Source: Candidatus Saccharimonadota bacterium
Lineage (GTDB): Bacteria > Patescibacteriota > Saccharimonadia > Saccharimonadales > Saccharimonadaceae
Direction of reading: 5' to 3'
Length of the DNA: 64,000 bases
Assembly: GCA_905372275.1 (NCBI GenBank)
Contig: CAJPON010000002.1
Location: 49,674 to 113,673, forward strand
Shown here: positions 25,553 to 33,215 of the stretch, piece by piece
Numbering within the stretch: the first letter of the stretch is position 1
Layout: each line of letters starts with the position of its first letter
Notes under the pieces: model-generated
Databases searched by the model: none
What the model saw: the letters and a program-made list of their open reading frames with translations, nothing else
Told to the model about the DNA's origin: nothing
Translations under genes and position numbers: made by a program

Positions 25553-26896
25553 GTGAGTCAAGCAAAAATGGAAGATATTATCAGCCTGTGTAAGCGCCGC
25601 GGCTTTATTTATCAGGGTTCGGATGTCTATGGTGGTCTTTCTGGTACTTGGGATTATGGCCCGCTGGGTGTGCAGCTGAAGCGTAATATCATGAATTTGT
25701 GGTGGCGCAGGTTTGTTGACGAGCGCGACGATATATACGGCGTTGATGCGGCGATTTTGATGAATCAGAAGGTCTGGCAGGCCAGTGGGCATGTCGATAC
25801 GTTTGTCGATCCGCTGTGCGAAGATACGGTCAATCACCGCCGTTTTCGCACCGATCATATTCTCAAGGACAACGGCGTTGATATAGATGGCATGACGATG
25901 GAGCAGATGGATGCGGCGATTGCCAAGCAGGGCATCAAAAGCCCCGATGGTAATCCGCTAAGTAAATCGCGAACGTTTAATATGATGTTCAAAACGCACG
26001 TTGGCGTCACCGAGAGTGAGGATAGCATTTCTTATCTCCGCCCGGAAACCGCCCAAGGTATCTTCACTAATTTCAAAAACGTCGTCGATAGTTTCTACCC
26101 GAACCTGCCGTTTGGTATCGCTCAGCAGGGCAAGGCGTTTCGTAATGAAATTGCGCCGCGCGACTTCGTATTCCGCTCTCGGGAGTTTGAGCAGATGGAG
26201 ATTGAATATTTTGTCAATCCTGAACATTGGCAGGAGGCGTTTGATGAACTGCTGGCGGCGACACATGCGTTTTTGGCAGAGCTGGGTCTTAAACAAGAGC
26301 ACATCCACGAGCTGGACGTACCAGCGGAGGATCGGGCGCACTATAGCAAAAAGACGATCGACATCGAATACGATTATCCAATTGGTTGTGAGGAGTTGAT
26401 GGGTATCGCCTACCGCACTGATTTTGACCTGATGAACATTCAGCGGGTCAGTGGCAAGAGTATGGAATACACCGTCAAGGGGACGAACACAAAATTTGTG
26501 CCGCACGTCATTGAGCCGAGTTTTGGTGTGGAGAGGGCGCTGATGGCGGTACTGTCGGGCGCGTACCGTGAGGATGAGCAAAACGGTGAAAAGCGGGTGT
26601 ATTTGGCGTTGCCAGAACATTTGGCGCCGGTCAGATTTGCCGTCTCACCACTGCTGAAAAATAAGCCAGAATTGGTGGAAAAAGCCCGTGAAGTCTACGC
26701 CCAGCTCGCCAAAGCTAACCCCGGTCGGGTGATGTGGGATGACAACGGCAACATCGGCAAACGCTACCGCCGCCAGGACGAAATCGGCACCCCGCACTGC
26801 GTGGTCATCGACTTCCAGACGCTGGAGGACGGCACCGTCACCGTGCGCGAGCGGGATACGACGGGGCAGAGGCGAGTGAAGGTTGAGGAGCTGTAG
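25553..26896 (+). CDS. glyS: Glycine--tRNA ligase (single-chain, alpha2 type)
   Basis: Class II synthetase of the archaeal/eukaryal/Mycoplasma-like single-chain type rather than GlyQ+GlyS. Motif 1 region GTWDYGPLGVQLKRNIMNLWW, RPETAQGIFTNFKNV, motif 2 FRNEIAPRDFVFRSREFEQMEIEYF, motif 3 EPSFGVERALMAVL, C-terminal anticodon-binding domain with GKRYRRQDEIGTPHCVV. 447 residues. GTG start with a strong AAAGGAG. Codons in the last ~300 bp are more C-rich than in the rest, possibly a recombination tract. Confidence 0.95.
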   Translation: MSQAKMEDIISLCKRRGFIYQGSDVYGGLSGTWDYGPLGVQLKRNIMNLWWRRFVDERDDIYGVDAAILMNQKVWQASGHVDTFVDPLCEDTVNHRRFRTDHILKDNGVDIDGMTMEQMDAAIAKQGIKSPDGNPLSKSRTFNMMFKTHVGVTESEDSISYLRPETAQGIFTNFKNVVDSFYPNLPFGIAQQGKAFRNEIAPRDFVFRSREFEQMEIEYFVNPEHWQEAFDELLAATHAFLAELGLKQEHIHELDVPAEDRAHYSKKTIDIEYDYPIGCEELMGIAYRTDFDLMNIQRVSGKSMEYTVKGTNTKFVPHVIEPSFGVERALMAVLSGAYREDEQNGEKRVYLALPEHLAPVRFAVSPLLKNKPELVEKAREVYAQLAKANPGRVMWDDNGNIGKRYRRQDEIGTPHCVVIDFQTLEDGTVTVRERDTTGQRRVKVEEL

Positions 26897-26931
26897 ATAC
26901 TAGACATGAAAAAGTAAATTGGTTTTGAGGA

Positions 26932-27558
26932 GTGAAAATATTGATAGAAAGTAGACCTGAGTTTGATAAAATTACATCGTTTGATGAGTTTAATAAATAC
27001 TATTGGTATCGTGAAGAAATTTCACAGATATGCAAGTCATTAGGATTAGAATATAAAGGTACAAAACAGGAACTCAATTATATTATTGAGCAATACTTTA
27101 AGGGTAATTTGATTAAAAAGTCATCAATAAAAAATGAAAAGAAGCAAGTTGAAAATATTACGTTAGATACGCTATTGCTTGAATGTGGTTTTTCTTTTAA
27201 CGCAAAATTCAGAGAATATTTTTCTGCTTTAACGGGTATCTCACCATTTAAATTTACTGCTGATATGGCTACTGCTTGGAGAAAAGTAAAGAGAGAAAAT
27301 GATTTGAGTTTTACCATTCAAGATATGCTAAAAGTTTATTATGGAGAGTCAGATTATGCCAAGTATGATAATTCGGTTTGTCAATGGAATCAATTTTTAA
27401 AGGATTTCTGTGCAGATGAAAATAGCCGCAACTATTCGAATAAATTAAAAGTGGCTTCTATTCTTTGGAAAGAAGTTAGAAATTCAAAAAAGGAAAAAAT
27501 CTATTCAAAGAATCTTTTGAATGAATATGCCGGTAAAATAAAAGAGTATTGCAATTAG
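26932..27558 (+). CDS. SAP-domain protein, Firmicutes-like, probably acquired
   Basis: 208 residues. RPEF-KI-SFDEFNKYYWYREEISQICKSLGL is the N-terminal SAP-like helix-extension-helix, a putative nucleic-acid-binding fold; a second conserved block runs around FREYFSALTGISPFKF and VCQWNQFLKDFCADE. As far as I recall, this arrangement is common in Firmicutes. The gene is much more AT-rich with A/T-ending codons than its neighbours, which supports horizontal transfer. GTG start with TGAGGAG just upstream. Function unknown. Confidence 0.75.
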   Translation: MKILIESRPEFDKITSFDEFNKYYWYREEISQICKSLGLEYKGTKQELNYIIEQYFKGNLIKKSSIKNEKKQVENITLDTLLLECGFSFNAKFREYFSALTGISPFKFTADMATAWRKVKRENDLSFTIQDMLKVYYGESDYAKYDNSVCQWNQFLKDFCADENSRNYSNKLKVASILWKEVRNSKKEKIYSKNLLNEYAGKIKEYCN

Positions 27559-27664
27559 ATAATTCCCAACTTGTTAACACCCAATAAGCAGTTAATCATG
27601 GGTATTGGAAAGACAGAATATACGGTAGGTGAGATGGTATCAGCCATTTGGCGTTCAGGTGTAG

Positions 27665-27670
27665 TATAAT
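27665..27670 (+). promoter_or_regulatory. -10 box of truncated Nudix copy
   Basis: TATAAT ends 8 nt before ATG 27678, the same spacing as before the intact copy at 28932. Confidence 0.5.
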
Positions 27671-27677
27671 TACTTTC

Positions 27678-27854
27678 ATGTCAAAAACCACCAACGGACA
27701 TATCATCACGCAGAATTTAGATGGCACGGACCATCTGGATTGTTTGTATCGCATCTCGCTCAAAGCCTTGATTTACAACGACGCTGGGCAGATTTTGGTC
27801 GTCAAGGAGATTGATCGGACGTATTGGGATTTGCCGGGCGGAGGTATGGATTGA
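27678..27854 (+). pseudogene. Truncated Nudix hydrolase gene (N-terminal 58 residues)
   Basis: The product begins MSKTTNGHIITQ and matches the intact gene at 28932 through LKALIYNDAGQILVVKE, then DRTYWDLPGGGMD, stopping right after GGGMD where a deletion joins foreign sequence and creates TGA. The Nudix box itself is lost apart from its first glycines. Promoter and start are preserved, so a 58-residue peptide could still be made. It is a decayed paralogue of the gene ~1.25 kb downstream. Confidence 0.8.
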
Positions 27855-27876
27855 TTTATATGCGCATCTCTGCTAG

Positions 27877-27920
27877 TATAATACATACAGCACCTCGACT
27901 TGGGTTCGTCCCCGTCGAGG
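27877..27920 (+). promoter_or_regulatory. -10 box followed by a hairpin terminator
   Basis: TATAAT at 27877-27882, then CCTCGAC (27893-27899) and GTCGAGG (27914-27920) form a hairpin followed by TTTT. A transcript from this box would be only ~35 nt. The hairpin may simply end upstream transcription. Confidence 0.4.
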
Positions 27921-27926
27921 TTTTGG

Positions 27927-27932
27927 TATAAT
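27927..27932 (+). promoter_or_regulatory. -10 box (leaderless) of NYN gene
   Basis: TATAAT ends 8 nt before ATG 27940. Confidence 0.6.
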
Positions 27933-27939
27933 AAGGTGT

Positions 27940-28551
27940 ATGAAGAGGGTATATGTTGATGGTCAAAATTTTTTGTATAAAGCTGCCGAGGTTTTGATTG
28001 AGCATGGCAAAATATCCTCAAAGGACGAACTAACGAAGATAGATATTAGGTCGCTTGTCGAAAATATCGTTGGTGTCGGTGTGGAAATTGTATTTTACGG
28101 TGCTAAGGTGCAGGTTCGTAGGGATCTTGATGATTCAATTCTAGAGAAAACAACGCGTTTTTCGGATGTGGCGCGACGATTAAGAAACACCTTGAAAAAT
28201 CAAGAAATTACCTTTAATGAAGTCGGTAAATTAAAAGTGCGCGACAGTGATGTGTGTCATAATTGTCAGCATAGAGATTTGCGTATGCAAGAAAAGGGTG
28301 TTGATGTTGGTATTGCGGTGGATATTGTTGTTGATTCATTAAGTGGACGGGTTGATGAGGTTATACTGGTAAGCTCAGACACTGATTTGCTGCCAGCTAT
28401 CCAGGTTGCGAAAGCTCGGGGTGTAAAAGTTACGTATATTGGCTTTAGCGATAAAATGACAAGAGCTATTATAGCAAGAGCTGATGCTAGCGAAGTAATT
28501 CGCAACCAAGAAATTATTGATGCGTTTGATGTATATAATAATATGCAATAA
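27940..28551 (+). CDS. NYN/PIN-like domain protein (LabA/DUF88 type), putative RNase
   Basis: 203 residues with the NYN acidic pattern: VYVDGQNF at the N-terminus, KGVDVGIAVDIVVDSLSG in the middle, LVSSDTDLLPAIQVAKARGV towards the end. These Asp residues form the metal site of the PIN-like nuclease fold. Two Cys in VCHNCQHR make a possible small metal clip. Substrate unknown; relatives cut structured RNA. Sits among decayed and foreign-looking genes. Predicted leaderless. Confidence 0.82.
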   Translation: MKRVYVDGQNFLYKAAEVLIEHGKISSKDELTKIDIRSLVENIVGVGVEIVFYGAKVQVRRDLDDSILEKTTRFSDVARRLRNTLKNQEITFNEVGKLKVRDSDVCHNCQHRDLRMQEKGVDVGIAVDIVVDSLSGRVDEVILVSSDTDLLPAIQVAKARGVKVTYIGFSDKMTRAIIARADASEVIRNQEIIDAFDVYNNMQ

Positions 28552-28603
28552 ATAGCGCATATATCGTTGGCAGATTTGTTTTTGCGGCGTAGAATAATAG
28601 CTA

Positions 28604-28923
28604 TATGACAAAAATACTCGCAATAATCTCCACCCACGGCACCGAATTTCGTGGCTTATGAAGTACCAAATTCGTATTTGAACGATGATCTGTATGAGCA
28701 AATATACACCGATATAGAACGATATCTGGATGGGAAGATTGTTGACCAAGAGCGAACTTTTTATAAAATGACGGGGAAGATTTTACCCGAGGAAGAAAAG
28801 AGCATAACTAGTCTTGAAAACTTTGTTTATAACGATGAGCTGCAGGCCGTTCCGGCGTTCCTTGGTGAGGAAGCATATAAGCAAGACGGTACTTACGCTG
28901 GGTTTAGGCTAAAAGTGTTATAA
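28604..28923 (+). pseudogene. Gene remnant with frame break (possible AstE/AspA-like)
   Basis: An ATG at 28604 starts MTKILAIISTHGTEFRGL and stops after 18 residues. The THGTE string resembles the metal-binding start of succinylglutamate desuccinylase/aspartoacylase proteins (THGNE). In another frame, from about 28645, a 90-residue stretch runs to 28923 with the look of a real C-terminus (VPNSYLNDDLYEQIYTDIER). The simplest reading is one gene with an internal deletion plus frameshift. The family is uncertain; the second part could instead be a separate small protein from GTG 28651. Confidence 0.4.
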
Positions 28924-28924
28924 T
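28919..28924 (+). promoter_or_regulatory. -10 box (leaderless) of intact Nudix gene
   Basis: TATAAT, overlapping the stop codon of the remnant upstream, ends 8 nt before ATG 28932. Confidence 0.6.
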
Positions 28925-28931
28925 TGTCCCT

Positions 28932-29423
28932 ATGACAAAACTTACCAACGGGCATCTCGTAACGCAAGATTCAGTCGGAGTGACTCGCCACGATTACCTC
29001 TACCGAATTTCGCTCAAAGCTCTCATCTATAACGACGCTGGGCAAATTTTGGTCGTTAAGGAAATTAATCGGACGTACTGGGATTTACCGGGCGGAGGTA
29101 TGGATTATGATGAGGATTTTGAATCATCGCTGAAACGTGAATTATACGAAGAAGTTGGCTATAAAGGTGATTTGCGCTATCAACTGTTTGACGCGTCGGG
29201 CGAGATGTATATTGAGCGGCTTGATGCTAATCAAATCTGTTTTTATTGCCGCGTCTGGCCGGAGAACTTTGATTTTATACCAGGCGAAGAGGGTGATGAA
29301 ATAATGTTTATTAATCCTGAGGAATTATTGCTTCAGAAGAGCGAGGTTGACGCGCCAGCTCGAGCCTATGGGGCGCATATGAAATGGCAGGACTGCATAG
29401 CGAAATCGTGCGGTAAATATTGA
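28932..29423 (+). CDS. Nudix hydrolase
   Basis: 163 residues. Nudix box: GGGMDYDEDFESSLKRELYEEVGYKG (glycines, then RELYEEVG), metal binding by the two Glu of EEVG. Hydrolyses nucleoside diphosphates linked to another group; substrate unknown. Intact paralogue of the truncated copy at 27678-27854. Leaderless transcript predicted. Confidence 0.9.
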   Translation: MTKLTNGHLVTQDSVGVTRHDYLYRISLKALIYNDAGQILVVKEINRTYWDLPGGGMDYDEDFESSLKRELYEEVGYKGDLRYQLFDASGEMYIERLDANQICFYCRVWPENFDFIPGEEGDEIMFINPEELLLQKSEVDAPARAYGAHMKWQDCIAKSCGKY

Positions 29424-29462
29424 TTTGGTTTCGCTAATATTGCAATAAAATTATAATTTTGT

Positions 29463-29468
29463 TATAAT
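29463..29468 (+). promoter_or_regulatory. -10 box (leaderless) of antitoxin gene
   Basis: TATAAT ends 7 nt before ATG 29475. AT-rich upstream sequence. Confidence 0.6.
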
Positions 29469-29474
29469 ATCTGC

Positions 29475-29702
29475 ATGACAATCACTACAATTCAAAAAGT
29501 TATCAAGATTGGTTCGAGCCGCGGCGTGACGCTGCCGGCGCGGGATTTGCGGGCGCTGGGGATTCGCGATGGCGACGAGGTGCGATTAACGGTTGAGCAG
29601 GTAAAGCCAATTGAGCAAGCAAATAAGCCGTCGCTTCGTCAGGATTACGATGATTTCAAAAAGCAGTACGGCGAAACGCTGAAAAACTTGGCAGACCGAT
29701 GA
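29475..29702 (+). CDS. AbrB/MazE-type antitoxin
   Basis: 75 residues: swapped-hairpin AbrB DNA-binding domain in the first ~45 (IQKVIKIGSSRGVTLPARDLRALGI-GDEV), then a C-terminal tail (KPSLRQDYDDFKKQYGETLKNLADR) that should wrap the toxin. Overlaps the Doc-like toxin gene by 4 nt, the usual coupled arrangement, and probably represses its own promoter. Confidence 0.85.
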   Translation: MTITTIQKVIKIGSSRGVTLPARDLRALGIRDGDEVRLTVEQVKPIEQANKPSLRQDYDDFKKQYGETLKNLADR

Positions 29703-30094
29703 TTCGCTATCTGGAGATTGACGAAATTCTAGAGCTGCATTTTTGGATAATTGAGGATTTTGGCGGCTTGCATGGCGTACGCGATGAACTGGGGCTAAAG
29801 TCGCTGGTGGCTGCGCCGCGAACAATTGTTTTTGGCGAGGAGCAATATGTGTCAGTTCACGAAAAGGCGGCGGTTTATTTGCGTAATTGCATAGCAGACC
29901 ATGTCTTTACCGATGGCAATATGCGTACGGCGGTGACGATTGCTGGTATCTTTTTGGCGAGAAATGGCTGGAGAATGACCGCGGCGGCTATTGAACTAGA
30001 AAATTTCGCCGTCCGCGTTGCGACCGATCATCTCGATATTGATGCGATTGCTGATTGGCTGGAGCGTCATTCGCGGGACGTATCGATGGTTTGA
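29699..30094 (+). CDS. Doc/Fic-like death-on-curing toxin
   Basis: 131 residues with the Fic-fold motif HVFTDGNMRTAVTIAG, matching HxFx(D/N)xNxR of Doc (consensus HxFxDANKR; the K is M here). N-terminal EIDEILELHFWIIEDFGGLHGVRDELGLKS is typical of Doc proteins. Doc kinases phosphorylate EF-Tu and stop translation. Immediately downstream of its likely AbrB-type antitoxin, translationally coupled. Confidence 0.87.
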   Translation: MIRYLEIDEILELHFWIIEDFGGLHGVRDELGLKSLVAAPRTIVFGEEQYVSVHEKAAVYLRNCIADHVFTDGNMRTAVTIAGIFLARNGWRMTAAAIELENFAVRVATDHLDIDAIADWLERHSRDVSMV

Positions 30095-30157
30095 TAACAA
30101 GGAATTTTAGTGGTAAGTAGGGTTTCTATGAGGTTTCTTGCCGCCTGACAGAGATGA

Positions 30158-30163
30158 TATACT
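30158..30163 (+). promoter_or_regulatory. -10 box (leaderless) of histidine phosphatase gene
   Basis: TATACT ends 8 nt before ATG 30171, which decides the start over an upstream TTG at 30138. Confidence 0.6.
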
Positions 30164-30170
30164 AAGATTC

Positions 30171-30608
30171 ATGACTACTATCTATATCGCTCGCCACGGC
30201 CAGAATGAAGACAATGTGCGCGGGATTTTGAACGGCCATCGCGACCTGCCGCTGACCGATTTGGGACGTCAGCAAGCGCGGCAATTGGCGCGTCACATCA
30301 AGGATAGGGAACTAGTTTTTGACGCGGTGTATGCATCGCCGCTTGGTCGAGCTTTCGAGACGGCAGCGATTGTAGCGGCGGCGCTGGGTCTTGCCGAGCC
30401 GATAGTTCACAACGATTTAATCGAGCGTGATTTTGGCATTATGACTGGTAAGCTGGCGGCTGATATTGAGGAAATTGTGTTGTTGGCTTGCCATGGCGAT
30501 ATTGGCAAAATGATATATGCTGCGGCAACCAGCACGCCATGGCGGCAGGTCTTAACCGATTTTTACTTTGGCAATACGGATATTATCGGTCCAGTGGACG
30601 TACTCTAA
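30171..30608 (+). CDS. Short histidine phosphatase family protein
   Basis: 145 residues with the RHG motif (IYIARHGQNEDN), second catalytic block ASPLGRAFETA, acid in LIERDFGIMTG, and the C-terminal His in LLACHGDIGKMI. Between ERDFG and the CHGD motif there are only ~20 residues where family members usually have ~50-60, which suggests an in-frame internal deletion. Whether the fold survives is unclear. Confidence 0.8.
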   Translation: MTTIYIARHGQNEDNVRGILNGHRDLPLTDLGRQQARQLARHIKDRELVFDAVYASPLGRAFETAAIVAAALGLAEPIVHNDLIERDFGIMTGKLAADIEEIVLLACHGDIGKMIYAAATSTPWRQVLTDFYFGNTDIIGPVDVL

Positions 30609-30614
30609 ACGTGA

Positions 30615-30620
30615 TATCAT
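30615..30620 (+). promoter_or_regulatory. -10 box (leaderless) of CYTH gene
   Basis: TATCAT ends 7 nt before ATG 30627. Confidence 0.5.
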
Positions 30621-30626
30621 TCATAT

Positions 30627-31187
30627 ATGAGAGAAATTGAGATAAAAGTTAGATTGCAAGATAAAGAAGGGCTGTTGGCTGCGCTGGCGGGTAAGGGTGT
30701 TGCTCTCGGCGAGCCAGTGCATCAACGTGATCAAGTGTTTGGTCTGCCAGGAGAAGTTGGCGGCGACGGCAATACAGTGCCTTGGCTGCAGGTGCGTACC
30801 GAAACGCATGGACAAGGCGAAAATGAAACCAAGCGGACGTTATTCACCCTAAAACGATCAGTCACTGGGCAGTTGGATAGCATTGAGCGCGAAACAGAAG
30901 TTGGCGATCCAGATGTTATGATCGCTATAGTTAAGGAGTTGGGCTTCGTGCCGTTTTCGGACGTATCAAAGACTCGCCGGACTGGCAAGCTGAATAATAT
31001 AGAAGTATGCATCGACTCGGCGGAGGGTTTGGGCGACTTTATGGAATTAGAGCGATTAGCTGGCGAGAACGCCGACCCTGCCACTATAACCGATGATCTG
31101 TGGCGCATTATGGCGGAACTGGGTATTAGCCGTCAAGATGAAGTGACTGACGGTTATGATATTTTGATGAAAAAGTTGAGGGCATAG
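30627..31187 (+). CDS. CYTH domain protein (class IV adenylate cyclase / ThTPase-like)
   Basis: 186 residues starting with the diagnostic EIEIKV (ExExK) and continuing with alternating charged beta strands (LQVRTE, TLFTLKR, IERETEV, KTRRTGKL, EVCIDSAEGLGDFMELE) that form the triphosphate tunnel. Members are inorganic triphosphatases, thiamine triphosphatases or adenylate cyclases; the sequence does not settle which. Nudix gene follows 4 nt downstream. Confidence 0.87.
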   Translation: MREIEIKVRLQDKEGLLAALAGKGVALGEPVHQRDQVFGLPGEVGGDGNTVPWLQVRTETHGQGENETKRTLFTLKRSVTGQLDSIERETEVGDPDVMIAIVKELGFVPFSDVSKTRRTGKLNNIEVCIDSAEGLGDFMELERLAGENADPATITDDLWRIMAELGISRQDEVTDGYDILMKKLRA

Positions 31188-31191
31188 TGTA

Positions 31192-31752
31192 ATGACCGAA
31201 CGTGTTTTGCCGAAAGGTGCTCGTCTGATTCCTCGGGAAGCAGATTGTGTTTTTAGAGGTGAGATTTACGAAGTATATCAATGGCCGCAAAAGATGCCCG
31301 ATGGTAGCGTAAAAACTTTTGAAATGCTGCGCCGTCCAGATACTGTGATGGTCATTGCGCTCGATGAGGCTGGCGATGTGCTAGTAATCGACGAAGAGCA
31401 GCCGGGCGGGATTGTCCGCAAGAACCATTTACCAGTCGGCCGGGTTGATTCTAGCGACGAGTCGGTATTAGCAGCGGCGCAGCGCGAATTGAGAGAAGAA
31501 ACAGGCTGTACTTTTGCTAATTTGAGACTGCTAGATGTCGTGCAGATGGAAAAGAAAATCGAGTGGTTTACCTATTTGCTCCTGGCTACGGGAGCGTTAC
31601 ATCGAGCAGCACAGCATCTTGACGCTGGCGAAGATATTACGGTTAAATCAGCGCCTTTGGCAGAAGTGCTGCATCAAGACAACGTGCTCCGGTATTTTCC
31701 GTGGCTTCGCGATGTTGAGTCGGCCGAAGATTTAACGTCTCGTGATTTTTGA
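31192..31752 (+). CDS. Nudix hydrolase (ADP-ribose pyrophosphatase-like)
   Basis: 186 residues. Nudix box GRVDSSDESVLAAAQRELREETGC is complete, and the N-terminal half (VYQWPQKMPDGSVKTFEMLRRPDTVMVIALD) resembles NudF/ADP-ribose pyrophosphatases. Not closely related to the Nudix pair at 27678/28932. Likely co-transcribed with the CYTH gene; together they look like a small nucleotide or phosphate housekeeping unit, which is inference. Confidence 0.88.
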   Translation: MTERVLPKGARLIPREADCVFRGEIYEVYQWPQKMPDGSVKTFEMLRRPDTVMVIALDEAGDVLVIDEEQPGGIVRKNHLPVGRVDSSDESVLAAAQRELREETGCTFANLRLLDVVQMEKKIEWFTYLLLATGALHRAAQHLDAGEDITVKSAPLAEVLHQDNVLRYFPWLRDVESAEDLTSRDF

Positions 31753-31778
31753 CGGTAGCTATTGAGTTTAAAAGGCGT

Positions 31779-31784
31779 TATACT
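31779..31784 (+). promoter_or_regulatory. -10 box (leaderless) of amidotransferase gene
   Basis: TATACT ends 8 nt before ATG 31792. Confidence 0.6.
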
Positions 31785-31791
31785 AAGATTC

Positions 31792-32529
31792 ATGACAAAA
31801 CCTTTTCTTCTTTTACAATCCCGTCCTGAGGACGAAGCGTCTGACGACGAATATGCAGCTTTTTTGAAATTTGGCGGTTTGCAGCCGGAGCAGCTGCAGC
31901 GCTTGCGGCTTGACCGCGGCGAGTTCTCGCCAGTTAATTTGGATGATTATAGCGGTATTTTCATGGGCGGCGGTCCGGCTAATTTTGCTTATCCGCCAGA
32001 GAAAAAATCGCCGGAACAATTGCGGTTTGAAGATTATATCATGCCGCTGCTTCGTCGGATTGCAGCCGAGGATAAGCCGTTTTTAGGCACTTGCTTGGGC
32101 GTGGGGGCGCTGGTGACGGCGCTGGGCGGTCGGACTGATTTCGATCATGGCGAGCCGGTTTGCGCGGTGGATATAAATTTGACGCCGGAAGCGCAGGATG
32201 ATCCGCTGCTGGTTGGCTTGCCAGCTAGTTTTCGCGGCTTTGTCGGGCATAAAGAGGGGACAGACACGGCGCCGCCGAACAGCGTGGTGCTAGCACGTTC
32301 TGAGACCTGTATACAGTTGCTGCGCGCCGGGAAAAATGTTTATGCGGCGCAATTTCATCCCGAGCTTGATGCTGACGGCCTGGCTTTGCGGATTAATATC
32401 TATAAGCACGCCGGCTATTTCGCGCCGGAGGAAGCTCAAGATCTAATCGATGCGGCGTACCGCGAATCGGAATTGGTAACCGAACCGGTCAAGATATTGC
32501 GGCGGTTCGTTGAAAAATACGCGGAATAG
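31792..32529 (+). CDS. Class I glutamine amidotransferase-like protein
   Basis: 245 residues. Nucleophile elbow FLGTCLGVGAL with catalytic Cys, and His-Glu in YAAQFHPELD complete the triad. Resembles stand-alone GuaA-type amidotransferase domains with a ~40-residue C-terminal helix (YKHAGYFAPEEAQDLID). Acceptor substrate not known. Start set by the -10 box; ends before the terminator 32573-32598. Confidence 0.87.
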   Translation: MTKPFLLLQSRPEDEASDDEYAAFLKFGGLQPEQLQRLRLDRGEFSPVNLDDYSGIFMGGGPANFAYPPEKKSPEQLRFEDYIMPLLRRIAAEDKPFLGTCLGVGALVTALGGRTDFDHGEPVCAVDINLTPEAQDDPLLVGLPASFRGFVGHKEGTDTAPPNSVVLARSETCIQLLRAGKNVYAAQFHPELDADGLALRINIYKHAGYFAPEEAQDLIDAAYRESELVTEPVKILRRFVEKYAE

Positions 32530-32572
32530 TTTGACGCTTTCTAGCTAGACTGCGGAATTTCGTTATTAGCAA

Positions 32573-32598
32573 AAGGCCTCGGGTAATCCCGAGGCCTT
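32573..32598. terminator. Bidirectional terminator between convergent genes
   Basis: Perfect 11-bp stem, AAGGCCTCGGG (32573-32583) and its complement (32588-32598), 4-nt loop TAAT. Serves the amidotransferase gene (+) and hsp20 (-). Confidence 0.85.
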
Positions 32599-32623
32599 CT
32601 TGACGGCCAAAGCTGAGAAAGAC

Positions 32624-33064
32624 TTACTCTTTCTTCTTGCCGCGTGATTTGACGGTAATTTTCTTTGGCTCTGGCGCTGGCGTGACTGGCACGGTGACTT
32701 TCAGGACGCCATCGTCCAGGTGCGCTTCGATAGCATCGGCGTCAGCGCGCTCTGGCAGCTGGACGCTGCGGTAGAAGCTGCTGCTCGACTCGCGTACGAC
32801 GTACTTCTTTTCTTTGTCTTCTTCTTTCTCGTGCTGTTGGGCTTGGATAACCAAGTTGCCGTTTTCGACAGAAATATTGACGTCGTCTTCATCGAATTTC
32901 GGCAAGTGAACCTCGACGACTAGCGCGTTATCTTTCATGTAAACATCAGTGGTAGGCAGGCCAACCGAGCGCACTTGGCGCGGCATCCAGTTGTCGTCAT
33001 TAAAGAAATGGCGCTGCAGGGCATCCATTTCGGCAAACGGGTCGAATCGAACGAGTTTACTCAT
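32624..33064 (-). CDS. hsp20: Small heat-shock protein Hsp20 (alpha-crystallin family)
   Basis: 146 residues. Alpha-crystallin domain ~residues 38-130 (TTDVYMKDNALVVEVHLPKFDEDDVNISVENGNLVI to the end strands) with the conserved L-x-V motif ending DGVLKVTVP and a C-terminal I/V-x-I-like PKKITV, followed by a basic end. ATP-independent holdase. Regulated by a CIRCE element overlapping its -35 box (33126-33152), so HrcA control is predicted. Strong ribosome-binding site GAAAGGAG. Confidence 0.95.
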   Translation of the reverse strand: MSKLVRFDPFAEMDALQRHFFNDDNWMPRQVRSVGLPTTDVYMKDNALVVEVHLPKFDEDDVNISVENGNLVIQAQQHEKEEDKEKKYVVRESSSSFYRSVQLPERADADAIEAHLDDGVLKVTVPVTPAPEPKKITVKSRGKKKE

Positions 33065-33114
33065 TTGTATTACTCCTTTCGTTTATGATTTGGCGAGCTT
33101 TTGCTCTATATTCT

Positions 33115-33152
33115 ATTGTAATTGGTTAGCACTCGCGTGTCAAGAGTGCCAA
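33115..33152 (-). promoter_or_regulatory. hsp20 promoter with CIRCE operator
   Basis: CIRCE: TTAGCACTC (33126-33134), 9-nt spacer, GAGTGCCAA (33144-33152), one mismatch to consensus TTAGCACTC-N9-GAGTGCTAA. On - the -35 TTGACA (33143-33138) sits in the CIRCE spacer and the -10 TACAAT is at 33120-33115, 17 bp apart. HrcA binding would cover the -35 box. Confidence 0.9.
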
Positions 33153-33215
33153 ACATAAGCAAAATAACAGTAGTCTAGTGTGTCTCGAAGATTTCCCTGA
33201 TTTTTCCACGGCAGT

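Noticed and set aside
27893..27920. tRNA-like string with GGGTTCG in the loop
   Set aside because: No acceptor stem, D-arm or anticodon arm around it; it is a simple 7-bp hairpin followed by T-run.
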